Part shown: in pieces, positions 7,492 through 15,485 of the stretch | Numbering within the stretch: position 1 is the first letter of the stretch | Layout: each line of letters starts with the position of its first letter | Source of the DNA: Isoptericola sediminis | Lineage (GTDB): Bacteria > Actinomycetota > Actinomycetes > Actinomycetales > Cellulomonadaceae | Assembly: GCF_013085345.1 (NCBI RefSeq) | Contig: NZ_JABFAJ010000024.1 | Location: forward strand, 124,001-188,000 | DNA length: 64,000 bases | Direction: 5' to 3' | Made by a program: the position numbers and the translations under genes | Notes under the pieces: model-generated | Database searches by the model: none | What the model saw: the letters and a program-made list of their open reading frames with translations, nothing else | Told to the model about the DNA's origin: nothing

Positions 7492-9447
7492 GTGGCAGGC
7501 CTGATCAAGCGAGACGACGTGGACGCCGTCCGCGACCGCGCACGGATCGACGAGATCGTCGGCCAGCACGTCACCCTCAAGAACGCCGGCGTCGGCTCGA
7601 TGAAGGGGTTGTGCCCCTTCCACGACGAGCGCACCCCCTCCTTCCACGTGCGTCCGGGCGTGGGCCGCTGGCACTGCTTCGGGTGCGGCGAGGGAGGCGA
7701 CGTCATCTCGTTCGTGCAGAAGATCGACGGGATGGGGTTCACCGACGCCGTCGAGTACCTGGCGGACAAGGTCGGCGTCGAGCTGCACTACGAGGACTCG
7801 CGCACCGGTGCGGCGGCGCAACGGGGCCCCCGCGAGGAGCCGGGCCGCCGGCAGCGCCTGCTCGAGGCGCACCGGGTGGCGGCGCAGTTCTACGCCGAAC
7901 AGCTCTTCGCCCCCGGTGCCCAGGCGGCACGGGCGTTCCTCGCCGAGCGCAGCTTCGAGCGGGCCGACGCCGAGACGTTCGGTCTGGGCTACGCCCCGAC
8001 CGGGTGGGACGCCCTGCTGCGGCACCTGCAGAGCCGCGGGTTCACCCAGGCCGAGCTCGTCGCCTCGGGGCTGGTCAGCCAGGGCCAGCGCGGCATCTAC
8101 GACCGGTTCCGCGGCCGACTGGTCTGGCCGATCCGGGACGTGACCGGTGCGGTCATCGGCTTCGGGGCCCGCAAGCTGTTCGACGACGACCCCGGCCCCA
8201 AGTACCTCAACACCCCCGAGACGAGCCTGTACAAGAAGGCGCAGGTCCTCTACGGCATCGACCTGGCCAAACGCGCCATCGCCCAGAACAAGCGGGTGGT
8301 CATCGTCGAGGGGTACACCGACGTGATGGCCGCCCACCTGTCCGGGGTGGACACCGCGGTGGCGACCTGCGGGACCGCGTTCGGCGCCGACCACGCCAAG
8401 GTGGTGCGACGACTGCTCGGCGACACCACCGCCGGCGGCGGTCTGCAGCTCGCCTCGGGTGCGTCGCTGGGCGGCGAGATCATCTTCACCTTCGACGGCG
8501 ACGCGGCCGGTCAGAAGGCCGCGATGCGCGCGTTCGGCGAGGACCAGCGCTTCCACGCCCAGACCTTCGTCGCCGTCGAACCGACCGGCCTGGACCCGTG
8601 CGACCTGCGCATGCAGCGCGGCCCCGACGCGGTGCGCACCCTCGTCGACAAGCGCGTCCCGCTGTTCGAGTTCGTCATCCGCACCACGCTCGACGGTTTC
8701 GACCTCGACACGGTCGAAGGGCGCGTCAACGCGTTGCGGGCCGCGGCACCGGTGGTCGCGGGGATCCGTGACCGGTCGATGCAGCTCGGCTACGCGCGTC
8801 TGCTCGCCCGGTGGATCGGCATCGACACCGACGAGGTGCGCCGCGAGGTCAGCCGGGCGCACAGCACTCCGGGCCCCGCCCGACGGCGCGAGGAGCGGAC
8901 CGCACGGCCCGAGCGTGCACTCGGCCCCGCGGACGGCGAGTCGGTGGTGTCCGGCCCGGTGCTCAGCGCCCCCGACCCCGCCGACCCGGTGGCACGCATC
9001 GAGCGGCTCGCCCTCGTGGTGGTGCTGCAGTACCCGCAGCACGTGCCGGTGACGTTCGACGACCTGGGCCCCGACGCCTTCGCCACCCCCGCGTGGCGGG
9101 CGGTGCACGCCGCGATCCGCGCGGCCGGGGGAGTGCGTACCGGCGCCGGTCTGGGCGGGAACCGGTGGGTCGAGACCGTCGTGGAGGAAGCCGGCGACGC
9201 GGTGTCGCCGCTGGTGACCGAGCTGGCGGTCGCGCCCGTGCCCGAGGACCGCGAGAGCGCCATCGCCGCGTTCGTGGCCGACGTCGTGCGCAAGGTCGCC
9301 GACCTGGGGCTGACCCGGCGGATCGCGGACGCCAAGAGCCGCGTGCAGCGGCTCGACGCCACGGCGGACCCCGACGCCTACCGTGCCGCGTTCGAGGAGC
9401 TCGTCGCGATCGAGAAGGAACGCCGCGAGCTGCGCGAGAGCGTCTGA
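7492..9447 (+). CDS. dnaG: DNA primase
   Basis: Replication primase (651 aa) that lays RNA primers for DnaE at the fork. Domains in order: CHC2 zinc-binding domain (LCPFHDERTPSFHV and WHCFGCGEGGDV, residues about 40-70), TOPRIM catalytic core (VVIVEGYTDVMA near residue 268; FTFDGDAAGQKA near 330), and a C-terminal helicase-binding region after a low-complexity linker (about 455-500). Length is normal for the actinobacterial enzyme. The GTG at 7492 is preceded by TAGACT at 7479-7484, again a leaderless arrangement. Confidence 0.97.
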   Translation: MAGLIKRDDVDAVRDRARIDEIVGQHVTLKNAGVGSMKGLCPFHDERTPSFHVRPGVGRWHCFGCGEGGDVISFVQKIDGMGFTDAVEYLADKVGVELHYEDSRTGAAAQRGPREEPGRRQRLLEAHRVAAQFYAEQLFAPGAQAARAFLAERSFERADAETFGLGYAPTGWDALLRHLQSRGFTQAELVASGLVSQGQRGIYDRFRGRLVWPIRDVTGAVIGFGARKLFDDDPGPKYLNTPETSLYKKAQVLYGIDLAKRAIAQNKRVVIVEGYTDVMAAHLSGVDTAVATCGTAFGADHAKVVRRLLGDTTAGGGLQLASGASLGGEIIFTFDGDAAGQKAAMRAFGEDQRFHAQTFVAVEPTGLDPCDLRMQRGPDAVRTLVDKRVPLFEFVIRTTLDGFDLDTVEGRVNALRAAAPVVAGIRDRSMQLGYARLLARWIGIDTDEVRREVSRAHSTPGPARRREERTARPERALGPADGESVVSGPVLSAPDPADPVARIERLALVVVLQYPQHVPVTFDDLGPDAFATPAWRAVHAAIRAAGGVRTGAGLGGNRWVETVVEEAGDAVSPLVTELAVAPVPEDRESAIAAFVADVVRKVADLGLTRRIADAKSRVQRLDATADPDAYRAAFEELVAIEKERRELRESV

Positions 9448-9563
9448 TTCACCCCCGTCCCGGGTATCGGGACACCCGGGGGTCCGCTCCTTCCTGCTAG
9501 GGGTGCCGGAGCGACGTCGCGGCCCACCCGGGCCGGCGTTCCGGGCTCCTCGGGGAGGGAATC

Positions 9564-10550
9564 ATGAACGACGAGATGTTCGACCTCGAACCGGACGTAC
9601 CGGAGGCGCTCTCCGGCATCGCCTCGAAGCGGGACTCGGCCGAGGACGACCTGCTCGCCACGGAGAACGTGGTGGGGGTGGGACTCGGCTTCAAGATCAC
9701 CGGCGGGACCCAGACGGACAAGCCGAGCGTGATGGTGCTGGTCGAGCAGAAGCTGCCGGCCGAGATGCTGTCCGGCAAGGGAGTCCCGAAGACCGTCGGG
9801 GGTGCGCCGACCGACGTGCTCGAGGTCGGCCCGCTCGTCGCCGGGGGAGACGCCGAACCCGCCATGGAGGCGGGCGTGCAGAAGCTGGCCAAGCGGGTCC
9901 GTCCGGTGCGGCCCGGCTACAGCATCGGGCACCTGAAGGTCACGGCGGGCACGCTCGGTGCCGGTGCCTACGATCTGCGGAACACCGTGCCCGGCAAGCC
10001 GCCGCGCTACTACGCGCTGAGCAACAACCACGTGCTCGCCAACTCCAACGACGCCCGGATCGGCGACCCGATCATCCAGCCGGGGGCGTACGACGGCGGG
10101 ACCTACCCGGCCGACGTGGTCGGCCGGCTGGCGCGCTACGTGCCGATCCGCTTCGACGGGACCGTCAACTACGTCGACGCGGCGATCGCGGAGATCCCGT
10201 TCGACACCATCGACCGGGACATCTACTGGTCCGGCTACCCGCGGTCGCTCGTCAAGGCGGCGGAGGTCGGCATGCTGGTGAAGAAGACCGGTCGCACGAC
10301 GCACTTCACCACCGGCCGGGTCACCGCGCTCAACGCCACCGTGAACGTCAACTACGGCGGGGGCAAGGTCGCGAAGTTCGGCAAGCAGATCGTCACCTCG
10401 GACATGTCGGCCGGCGGTGACTCGGGATCGCTCGTGCTCGACCTGGACAACAACCCCGTGGGGCTGCTGTTCGCCGGGTCCAGCACGGCGACGATCATCA
10501 ACCCGATCGCCTACGTCCAGATCCTGCTGGGTGTGCGCATCTGGCCGTGA
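9564..10550 (+). CDS. Trypsin-fold serine peptidase-like protein, cytoplasmic
   Basis: 328-aa protein with a chymotrypsin-like fold but no signal peptide. A putative triad can be read: His in ALSNNHVLANS (about residue 157), Asp in VNYVDAAIAEI, and Ser in SAGGDSGSLVLD (about residue 288). An N-terminal module (residues about 30-95: VVGVGLGFK, PSVMVLVEQKLP, VPKTVGG) precedes it. Similar stand-alone proteins occur in bacteria and share this pattern with plant NAL1-type proteins, though I cannot confirm that by search. GGGAGGGAATC before the ATG is a good ribosome site. The convergent gene 10584-10832 encodes what looks like a copy of the N-terminal module. Confidence 0.72.
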   Translation: MNDEMFDLEPDVPEALSGIASKRDSAEDDLLATENVVGVGLGFKITGGTQTDKPSVMVLVEQKLPAEMLSGKGVPKTVGGAPTDVLEVGPLVAGGDAEPAMEAGVQKLAKRVRPVRPGYSIGHLKVTAGTLGAGAYDLRNTVPGKPPRYYALSNNHVLANSNDARIGDPIIQPGAYDGGTYPADVVGRLARYVPIRFDGTVNYVDAAIAEIPFDTIDRDIYWSGYPRSLVKAAEVGMLVKKTGRTTHFTTGRVTALNATVNVNYGGGKVAKFGKQIVTSDMSAGGDSGSLVLDLDNNPVGLLFAGSSTATIINPIAYVQILLGVRIWP

Positions 10551-10583
10551 GGAGGCCGCGCGGCGCCGTCGGTCCCGGACTCG

Positions 10584-10832
10584 CTACTCCGCGAGGAAGG
10601 GGCCGCCGGCCTCGACGCGCACGGGGATGTCGTTCAGCGAGGAGGGCAGCTCGCGCACGGCCGGCGACTCCGGGTCCGGCGCGTAGACCACGACGCACGG
10701 TTCACCCTGGGCCGTCTCCCCGACGGCGACGCCCTGGATCTCCGCGCCGATCCACTCCTCGGCGGTGGCCAACGCGTCACGCACCGCAGGATCCTCCTGG
10801 GGGATGCCGGCGATCAGGTCGTCCTCGCTCAT
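10584..10832 (-). CDS. Small conserved protein resembling the N-terminal module of the adjacent peptidase
   Basis: 82-aa acidic protein of unknown role. After a helical start (DPAVRDALATAEEWIGAE) it reads IQGVAVG, EPCVVVYAPDP, VRELPSSLNDIPVRVEAGGP. That order (GVxxG, a beta strand, LP, then PxxV and GG) parallels residues 30-95 of the peptidase-like protein encoded convergently 34 bases away. The ATG at 10832 lacks a clear ribosome site but has TACGGT six bases upstream on its strand (10844-10839), suggesting leaderless expression. Confidence 0.6.
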   Translation of the reverse strand: MSEDDLIAGIPQEDPAVRDALATAEEWIGAEIQGVAVGETAQGEPCVVVYAPDPESPAVRELPSSLNDIPVRVEAGGPFLAE

Positions 10833-10918
10833 ACGTTCACCGTACGCCTGTCGTCCTCGGGTCGCGGTCGATGGGTCGGGGGGCCAGCATGGGGGGACGA
10901 CCGAGCGAAGGAGATCAG

Positions 10919-11494
10919 ATGGCTGACGGTACTCACGACCCCACCTACACGGTGCCCTCGATGACCGCCGAGAACGGTGCCCGGGTCGCTGACATCCTGC
11001 AGGACCGGCTCAACTCGTTGACGGACCTCCACCTGACGCTCAAGCACGTCCACTGGAACGTCGTCGGCCCCCACTTCATCGCCGTGCACGAGATGCTCGA
11101 CCCGCAGGTCGACGCCGTGCGGCTGATGGCGGACGACGTGGCCGAACGGATCGCGACGCTGGGCGGGGTCCCGCAGGGCACACCGGGCGCGCTGGTGGCG
11201 CACCGCACCTGGGAGGACTACCACCTGGGACGGGCCACGACCATCGAGCACCTCGGGGCGCTCGACGAGGTCTACCAGGGTGTCATCGCCGCGCACCGTC
11301 AGGCTGCCGAGACGACGGCCGAGCTCGACGACGTCACCAACGACCTGCTGATCGGCAACCTGCGTGAGCTGGAGCAGTTCCACTGGTTCGTCCGGGCCCA
11401 CCTGGAGACCGCCGGGGGAGAGCTGTCCACCGCCGGCGCGACGTCCGAGATCGACGCCGCACGTCAGGCCCGCGAGGCCGAGCGCACGGGCTGA
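10919..11494 (+). CDS. dps: Dps-family ferritin-like DNA-protection protein
   Basis: Dodecameric ferritin-like protein (191 aa) that oxidises and stores iron and, in many species, coats DNA under starvation or peroxide stress. Ferroxidase residues appear in LKHVHWNVVGPHFIAVHEMLD (residues about 41-62) and MADDVAERIATLGG, the standard Dps signature. The C-terminal tail (after residue 165) is charged. GAAGGAGATCAG precedes the ATG at 10919. A perfect hairpin terminator lies 24 bases beyond the stop. Confidence 0.93.
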   Translation: MADGTHDPTYTVPSMTAENGARVADILQDRLNSLTDLHLTLKHVHWNVVGPHFIAVHEMLDPQVDAVRLMADDVAERIATLGGVPQGTPGALVAHRTWEDYHLGRATTIEHLGALDEVYQGVIAAHRQAAETTAELDDVTNDLLIGNLRELEQFHWFVRAHLETAGGELSTAGATSEIDAARQAREAERTG

Positions 11495-11517
11495 CCGACC
11501 GGCGCACAGAGCACGAG

Positions 11518-11549
11518 AAAGGCCCCTGACCTGCAGGTCAGGGGCCTTT
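11518..11549. terminator. Perfect palindromic terminator, probably bidirectional
   Basis: A 32-base perfect palindrome with 16-base half-arms starting AAAGGCCCCTGACCTG; it ends in TTT on both strands. It serves dps. It lies eight bases outside the left attachment repeat, so before insertion of the element it would also have stood just behind the 3' end of tRNA-Asn. Confidence 0.85.
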
Positions 11550-11556
11550 CTGCGGG

Positions 11557-11600
11557 GCTCCCGCGACTGGACTTGAACCAGTGACCGTCCGATTAACAGT
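11557..11600. other. attL: displaced 3' half of tRNA-Asn
   Basis: 44 bases identical to 20088-20131, covering the anticodon loop to the 3' end of tRNA-Asn in reverse orientation. The match stops at 11601 (T against C at 20132), so this copy has no 5' half and is a tRNA remnant, not a gene. Confidence 0.92.
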
Positions 11601-11675
11601 TGCAGGTCGCTTGGTCGGCATGGTCCGGTCAAGGGTCCTGGACCGCTGCAACAGTGGGCCTGGGGGGACATCGGG

Positions 11676-11739
11676 AGTCGGCAAGAGTCGGCAAGGATCG
11701 TGCTAGGGATGGAAGTTTCCCTAGCACGATCCCTAGCAC
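11676..11739. repeat. Left-end repeat cluster: tandem 10-mers and TCCCTAGCA arm-type motifs
   Basis: The 10-mer AGTCGGCAAG occurs twice in tandem (11676-11685, 11686-11695). A perfect inverted repeat follows, with 15-base arms GGATCGTGCTAGGGA (11695-11709) and its complement (11718-11732) around an 8-base loop. TCCCTAGCAC occurs at 11718 and again at 11730, twelve bases apart. The same TCCCTAGCA motif occurs twice at the other end of the element, near attR. This is the layout expected of integrase arm-type and excisionase sites; the assignment is inferred. Confidence 0.7.
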
Positions 11740-12092
11740 CCACCCCGGCACCCCCGCCGTTTCGTAGTGCGCTCCGGGCGACGCTTGCTGACCCCCTGTA
11801 TGGATGACTGTGGTCTGTGGGAGATCGGGTCTCGATAGGTCCCTGGATCCTCGGTTCGACCCGGACGACGGCATCTGGCACCTAGTACCGGAAGCATGCG
11901 TGCCGATCCCCGCTGCGTCCTGAGCGGCTTTGTGAGGCTCGTCTGGCTTTGTCTGGCGCGCCTGTGGGAGTGGGTCGGGTGGCGCCAGTCGCAGGCGCGT
12001 TTCGGCAGTGCGGTAGGGGTCGGCGCAAGCAGTTCGTGTCGGTCGCCTGCTCTAGGGTTCCGAGGAACCTCTAGACGAGTGGAGCGGTCCTG
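11740..12092. other. Non-coding left part of the element
   Basis: About 350 bases without a gene I can support. A TAGGGT hexamer at 12053-12058 could be the -10 element for the cargo gene starting at 12093, giving a leader of about 27 bases. A 65-codon open frame at 11896-12093 is discussed among rejected items. Confidence 0.4.
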
Positions 12093-12944
12093 ATGGACAA
12101 CAGAGAGTTGGCGTCCCTGATCGTCGTTGCGGCGTTCGTGGTTCTTGCCGTCGCTGTCAGTCAAAAGCGTTTTGGCCTGCTGAAGTCGTTTCTCGGAGTG
12201 GTCCGTGGGACCTTCCATCCTCGCCTCCTCGGCCTCTGGGTCGCTTATCTCCTCTACGCCGCCGCTGTCATGTGGGGTGCCTACCGGCTCGGGGTCTGGA
12301 CTCCGGACCTGGTCACGTCGACCGTACTTGTCGTGGTGTTCACGGGGCTCCCTCTCGTCGGTTCCTCCATCAGTGACAAGGGGGACCACATCGTGCGACC
12401 GGTGCTGAAGAAGACGTTCGGCGTCGCTGCGATTCTGTCCGCGTACGTCTATTTGGAGTCGTTTGCACTCGGCTGGGAGATCTTCTGGCAAGCGATCCTG
12501 GCGATGCTGTCGATGGCCGCCGTGCTTGGTGACGCTCGCGTGGTCAAGTTGTTCAACAGGATCGCTCTGATCTACGCGCTCGCCTCAGTAGTGCACACGA
12601 CTACGACTCTGGTCGGCGGTGCTGATCAGGTTGAGTGGCTGGCGCTCGCTCAGGCGGTGGCCCTTCCATTCTGGTACCCGGTGGCGCTGATACCGCTCCT
12701 GTACGTGGTCGGGTACTACTCGGCGGTTGAGTTGGCTGCGTGTCGTGTACAGGTCTCGCGGCGGCGGCTGACCAAGTGGCGTTGGGGGGCGATCCTCGCG
12801 GTCGGCCTCCGCCTTCGTGTCTCGTATGCGCGGCGCTTCGTGGCGCCCTGGGTGTTCGAACTTGCCGACGCCTCGTCTCGGCACGAGCGTCGTAGCGTGC
12901 TCGCAGATTTTCGTCGGACACACTCGCGGAGTGTCAACAGGTAG
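12093..12944 (+). CDS. Multi-pass membrane protein, element cargo
   Basis: Unrecognised 283-aa integral membrane protein. About six hydrophobic segments are visible: residues 8-22, 45-65, 75-90, 108-128, 150-172 and 190-212. A basic cytoplasmic tail follows (from VQVSRRRLTKWRWG onward), rich in Arg and ending SRHERRSVLADFRRTHSRSVNR-like sequence without membrane helices. GGAG lies nine bases before the ATG. Codon use is less GC-biased than in host genes. It heads a run of three membrane-associated genes at the end of the element far from the integrase, the usual place for cargo. No function is proposed beyond possible phage exclusion or host-interaction roles. Confidence 0.7.
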   Translation: MDNRELASLIVVAAFVVLAVAVSQKRFGLLKSFLGVVRGTFHPRLLGLWVAYLLYAAAVMWGAYRLGVWTPDLVTSTVLVVVFTGLPLVGSSISDKGDHIVRPVLKKTFGVAAILSAYVYLESFALGWEIFWQAILAMLSMAAVLGDARVVKLFNRIALIYALASVVHTTTTLVGGADQVEWLALAQAVALPFWYPVALIPLLYVVGYYSAVELAACRVQVSRRRLTKWRWGAILAVGLRLRVSYARRFVAPWVFELADASSRHERRSVLADFRRTHSRSVNR

Positions 12945-12966
12945 GCCCGGAGCCTGCGCTTGACGC

Positions 12967-13452
12967 ATGGTTCAGTGGGGAACGGTTGGAGAATGGGCGG
13001 GCCTGCTCGGTGTCGTCGTGCCCTCGGTGTTCTGGTTCATCGAGCGCCGCCAGCGACGGGCCGCTGAGAAGCGACTCCAGGAGAACCAAGTTCGAAGGGT
13101 TACGTACCAGGAGATCACGTTTCAGCGGCCGGACCCGCCGCGTAGGTACCGAACATGGGTCCTGCGGAACGACTCAGACGAGCCTCTGCATTTCACCGCT
13201 ATTCGGGTCCGGCTGGAAAATCCTGGCCCAAACGAAAATCCGTACCAGACCGCAGCGCCGTCCGGCACAGGCCCCCTGGCCGCAGGTGAACAGAGAGAGT
13301 TCATCTGGCCGTACGAGCATGGCGAGAAGGAAATCAACGAGGTGCGTGCGATGGTTCTTGATCCAGACGGGTTGTGGTGGCTGCTGGACGACATGGGCAA
13401 CCGCGCGGTCATGCCTGACAGCGATGCGCCCAAGGACCCCGACACCCTCTAG
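12967..13452 (+). CDS. Single-pass membrane-anchored protein, element cargo
   Basis: 161-aa protein of unknown role. One N-terminal hydrophobic helix (GEWAGLLGVVVPSVFWFI, residues 7-24) is followed by a charged stretch ERRQRRAAEKRLQENQ and then a beta-rich domain (about residues 45-140) with the phrases RTWVLRNDSDEPLHFTAIRV and LAAGEQREFIWPYEHG, like an immunoglobulin-type sandwich facing the cytoplasm if positive-inside orientation holds. It starts 22 bases after the upstream membrane gene, so the two may be co-transcribed. Lower GC than the host genes. Confidence 0.65.
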   Translation: MVQWGTVGEWAGLLGVVVPSVFWFIERRQRRAAEKRLQENQVRRVTYQEITFQRPDPPRRYRTWVLRNDSDEPLHFTAIRVRLENPGPNENPYQTAAPSGTGPLAAGEQREFIWPYEHGEKEINEVRAMVLDPDGLWWLLDDMGNRAVMPDSDAPKDPDTL

Positions 13453-13530
13453 TGGCCGACGTGGCGGCACGTCAGAGGTCGCGCTGGAAGGGTGACACCT
13501 TGTCGGCGGTGCGAACTACATTGGCTCGAC

Positions 13531-13893
13531 ATGTGGCATGAGATCACCCCGGAGGGTTGCGGAGTCCTCGCAACCCTCATCCCTGTCCTCTTCGCGTCTG
13601 CGTGGCTCACTGGCGGCAGGTCCGTCCTGGCTAGAGACGCCATCTACGCTCCCAGTCCTGTGACTCGATGGTCCGCGCGAGTCACGATCGGAACAACCGT
13701 TGCCTACGCGGCCGGGTCGGTTTGGGTCGCAACCAACGGCGCGGCCACCGGTGCCGGCCTCAGTGGCTTCCCGGCAAGTTTCGTCGCGATCGGCTTCTGT
13801 TCCACAATGGGCGCGACTGTCGTGGCATGGTTCGCTGGCATGTTGAGTCGACCTGCCGCGTTTCCGGGGGGCCGTGATTCGGACGAAACATAG
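13531..13893 (+). CDS. Small three-helix membrane protein, element cargo
   Basis: 120-aa hydrophobic protein of unknown role, with predicted membrane helices at residues about 9-25, 44-64 and 74-98. The ATG at 13531 was preferred to a GTG at 13492 because TACATT (13517-13522) stands eight bases before it, the spacing seen at other leaderless genes in this window; the GTG has only a poorly spaced GGAAG. Third of three adjacent membrane-associated cargo genes. Its stop codon TAG is the first part of the -10-like TAGGAT of the next gene. Confidence 0.6.
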   Translation: MWHEITPEGCGVLATLIPVLFASAWLTGGRSVLARDAIYAPSPVTRWSARVTIGTTVAYAAGSVWVATNGAATGAGLSGFPASFVAIGFCSTMGATVVAWFAGMLSRPAAFPGGRDSDET

Positions 13894-13902
13894 GATCGGC
13901 CT

Positions 13903-14406
13903 ATGGGCGATGCCAACAACGCGCCTACGAAGGCGCTCAACAGCAAGGTCAGCGCAGAGGTTCGTGCCCAACGGGCGTGGACGGCACGCGTGGCTGGGGC
14001 GACCTGGGACCAGGTGGCGCAGGTGACCGGCTACCACGACCGGGCCACGGCACACCGGGCCGTGAAGGACTACTTCGGTCAGGTGCCACGTCAGGACGCG
14101 GAGATGACGCGCGCGATGTGGCGCGAGCGCATGGAAGTGCTGTGGCGCCAGGTCGTCCGGGACGCTTCGCAGCAGAAGCCGGGGGCGATCCGGGCTGGTG
14201 TGGCGGTCGCGCAGCGGGCGGCGGCGATGGATGGTCTGGACGCCCCGCAGGAGGTCCGGGTGGGGCCGATGGGCGACGCGGCCATGTACGGCGGGGATCC
14301 GGTGGAGTTCATCCGTCAGGGTGGCGCTCTGACGGCTGCGGACATGGAGCGGTACGGGATCACTGAGGATCAGGTGCGGGCGATCCGGGCCGGGGAGGAC
14401 GTGTGA
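13903..14406 (+). CDS. HTH protein, possible small-terminase-like
   Basis: 167-aa soluble protein. Residues about 24-56 (AWTARVAGATWDQVAQVTGY and following) form a likely helix-turn-helix, then a helical middle (residues 62-105) and a short C-terminal part. HTH-plus-helical proteins of this size encode small terminase subunits in actinophages, but no large terminase is present, so the call stays tentative; a transcription regulator is the alternative. TAGGAT at 13891-13896 lies six bases before the ATG, suggesting its own leaderless promoter. Its stop overlaps the next start (TGATG). Confidence 0.55.
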   Translation: MGDANNAPTKALNSKVSAEVRAQRAWTARVAGATWDQVAQVTGYHDRATAHRAVKDYFGQVPRQDAEMTRAMWRERMEVLWRQVVRDASQQKPGAIRAGVAVAQRAAAMDGLDAPQEVRVGPMGDAAMYGGDPVEFIRQGGALTAADMERYGITEDQVRAIRAGEDV

Positions 14407-14576
14407 TGCGCGAGCCGTCGAGTGCTGAGGTGCAGCGGATGGCTGAGCGCCTCGTCGCTGAGATCCGGGCGGGATGGACCCCGCCGTTGCGGTTCCGCAT
14501 GTCGTACCGGCTTGATGAGGCGGCTCTGGCGTCGCTGCGTGACCGAGAGCCGGAAGCGTTCCCCATGGACGAGTGA
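14406..14576 (+). CDS. Small hypothetical protein coupled to the HTH gene
   Basis: 56-aa protein. The ATG at 14406 overlaps the TGA of the upstream gene (TGATG), which argues for translation by coupling. The sequence is amphipathic helical (AEVQRMAERLVAEIRAG) and then reads PPLRFRMSYRLDEAALASLR with an acidic end. No family recognised. Confidence 0.55.
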   Translation: MREPSSAEVQRMAERLVAEIRAGWTPPLRFRMSYRLDEAALASLRDREPEAFPMDE

Positions 14577-14621
14577 GACGCCCGCCGGGTGCCCTGCGTG
14601 GGCTTTCCCGCTGTGGGTCGA

Positions 14622-15485
14622 TCAGCCGAGGTTCCAGAGGGTCGGGTAGTCCTTGGCGTGCTGGTCGGCGCGAGCCTTGGCGCGCTTCTTCTCCAGGTGG
14701 CGGTGGCACTTGATGGCCATCCGCGCCTGCCACTGGTCGGGGGCGTACTGCGGCCACTGGCCCCAGATGGTCATGCGGGCTTCGGACAGCGCCTGGCGGT
14801 CCAGGTGGCTCCACGGCTTGCCGTCACCCCCGCCGATCTCGGCGTGAGCGCGGATGGCGTCGGCGATGGCTCCGGCGGACGTGCCGCCGTAGCCGGTGGC
14901 GGACTCCAGGAGCATGCGGCGCTGGTCGCCCCAGGTGGTCGCGATCTCCAGGCCGCGACGGTCGGCGATCTTGTCGCAGTCGGTGCAGAGCGGGGCCGGG
15001 GTGCCATCGTGGCGGCGGTGACCCCAGCTGGTCCAGTGCAGGGACATGTCCCGTCCGCACCAGGCGCAGGGACCGTCGGTGCAGCGGCGCAGTCCGACCG
15101 GCTTGGTGGCCTGGATGGCGCGCTGGACACCCTCGGCGATGCGGTCCCGGTCGGTGTCGTCCAGGTGGCTCCAAGCGTCGTCGTCGCCACGGTTGGCCTG
15201 GTGGACGTACGCGATTCCGGGATTCTCGTGGGCGGCGATTTCTGCCTGGCGCGCGGTCAGGTCGTAGCCGAGTTCAGAGAAGATGCCCTGCCAGGAGACA
15301 TAGTCGCGCTGGTGCTTGTTGCACTCGGGCCATCCCTGAGCGTCGCGGGTGACCCCGTCGTTGGGCTTGCCGCCGACCTGAGTGTTGTTGCCGACACGAA
15401 CGCCGCAGATGCGGCAGTGGTTCGAAGCCTGGACGCGGGTCGAGCCGCGCCGACCATTCGGGGTTGCCATGCTCGCGTTGCTCAT
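14622..15485 (-). CDS. Zinc-finger-containing hypothetical protein
   Basis: 287-aa protein of unknown function encoded by the element. Two Cys clusters are seen: CRICG with a later CNKH (residues about 21-50) and CAWCG with CTDCDK (about 128-157), both typical of zinc ribbons or treble-clef folds such as those in HNH nucleases, though no clear HNH triad is visible. A C-terminal basic helix reads HRHLEKKRAKARADQHAK. Its ATG overlaps the stop of the preceding zinc-ribbon gene (TGATG at 15487-15483), so the pair is translationally coupled. It ends convergent to the 56-aa gene. Confidence 0.6.
   Translation of the reverse strand: MSNASMATPNGRRGSTRVQASNHCRICGVRVGNNTQVGGKPNDGVTRDAQGWPECNKHQRDYVSWQGIFSELGYDLTARQAEIAAHENPGIAYVHQANRGDDDAWSHLDDTDRDRIAEGVQRAIQATKPVGLRRCTDGPCAWCGRDMSLHWTSWGHRRHDGTPAPLCTDCDKIADRRGLEIATTWGDQRRMLLESATGYGGTSAGAIADAIRAHAEIGGGDGKPWSHLDRQALSEARMTIWGQWPQYAPDQWQARMAIKCHRHLEKKRAKARADQHAKDYPTLWNLG

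Noticed and set aside
11557-11600. tRNA-Asn gene at the left end
   Set aside because: Only the 3' half is present; the D-arm and 5' acceptor strand are missing, so it is an attachment-site remnant.
11896-12093. 65-codon plus-strand frame whose stop overlaps the start of the first cargo gene
   Set aside because: The TGATG overlap is suggestive, but the protein has no recognisable pattern, there is no ribosome site, and its codon third positions are not clearly coding-like.
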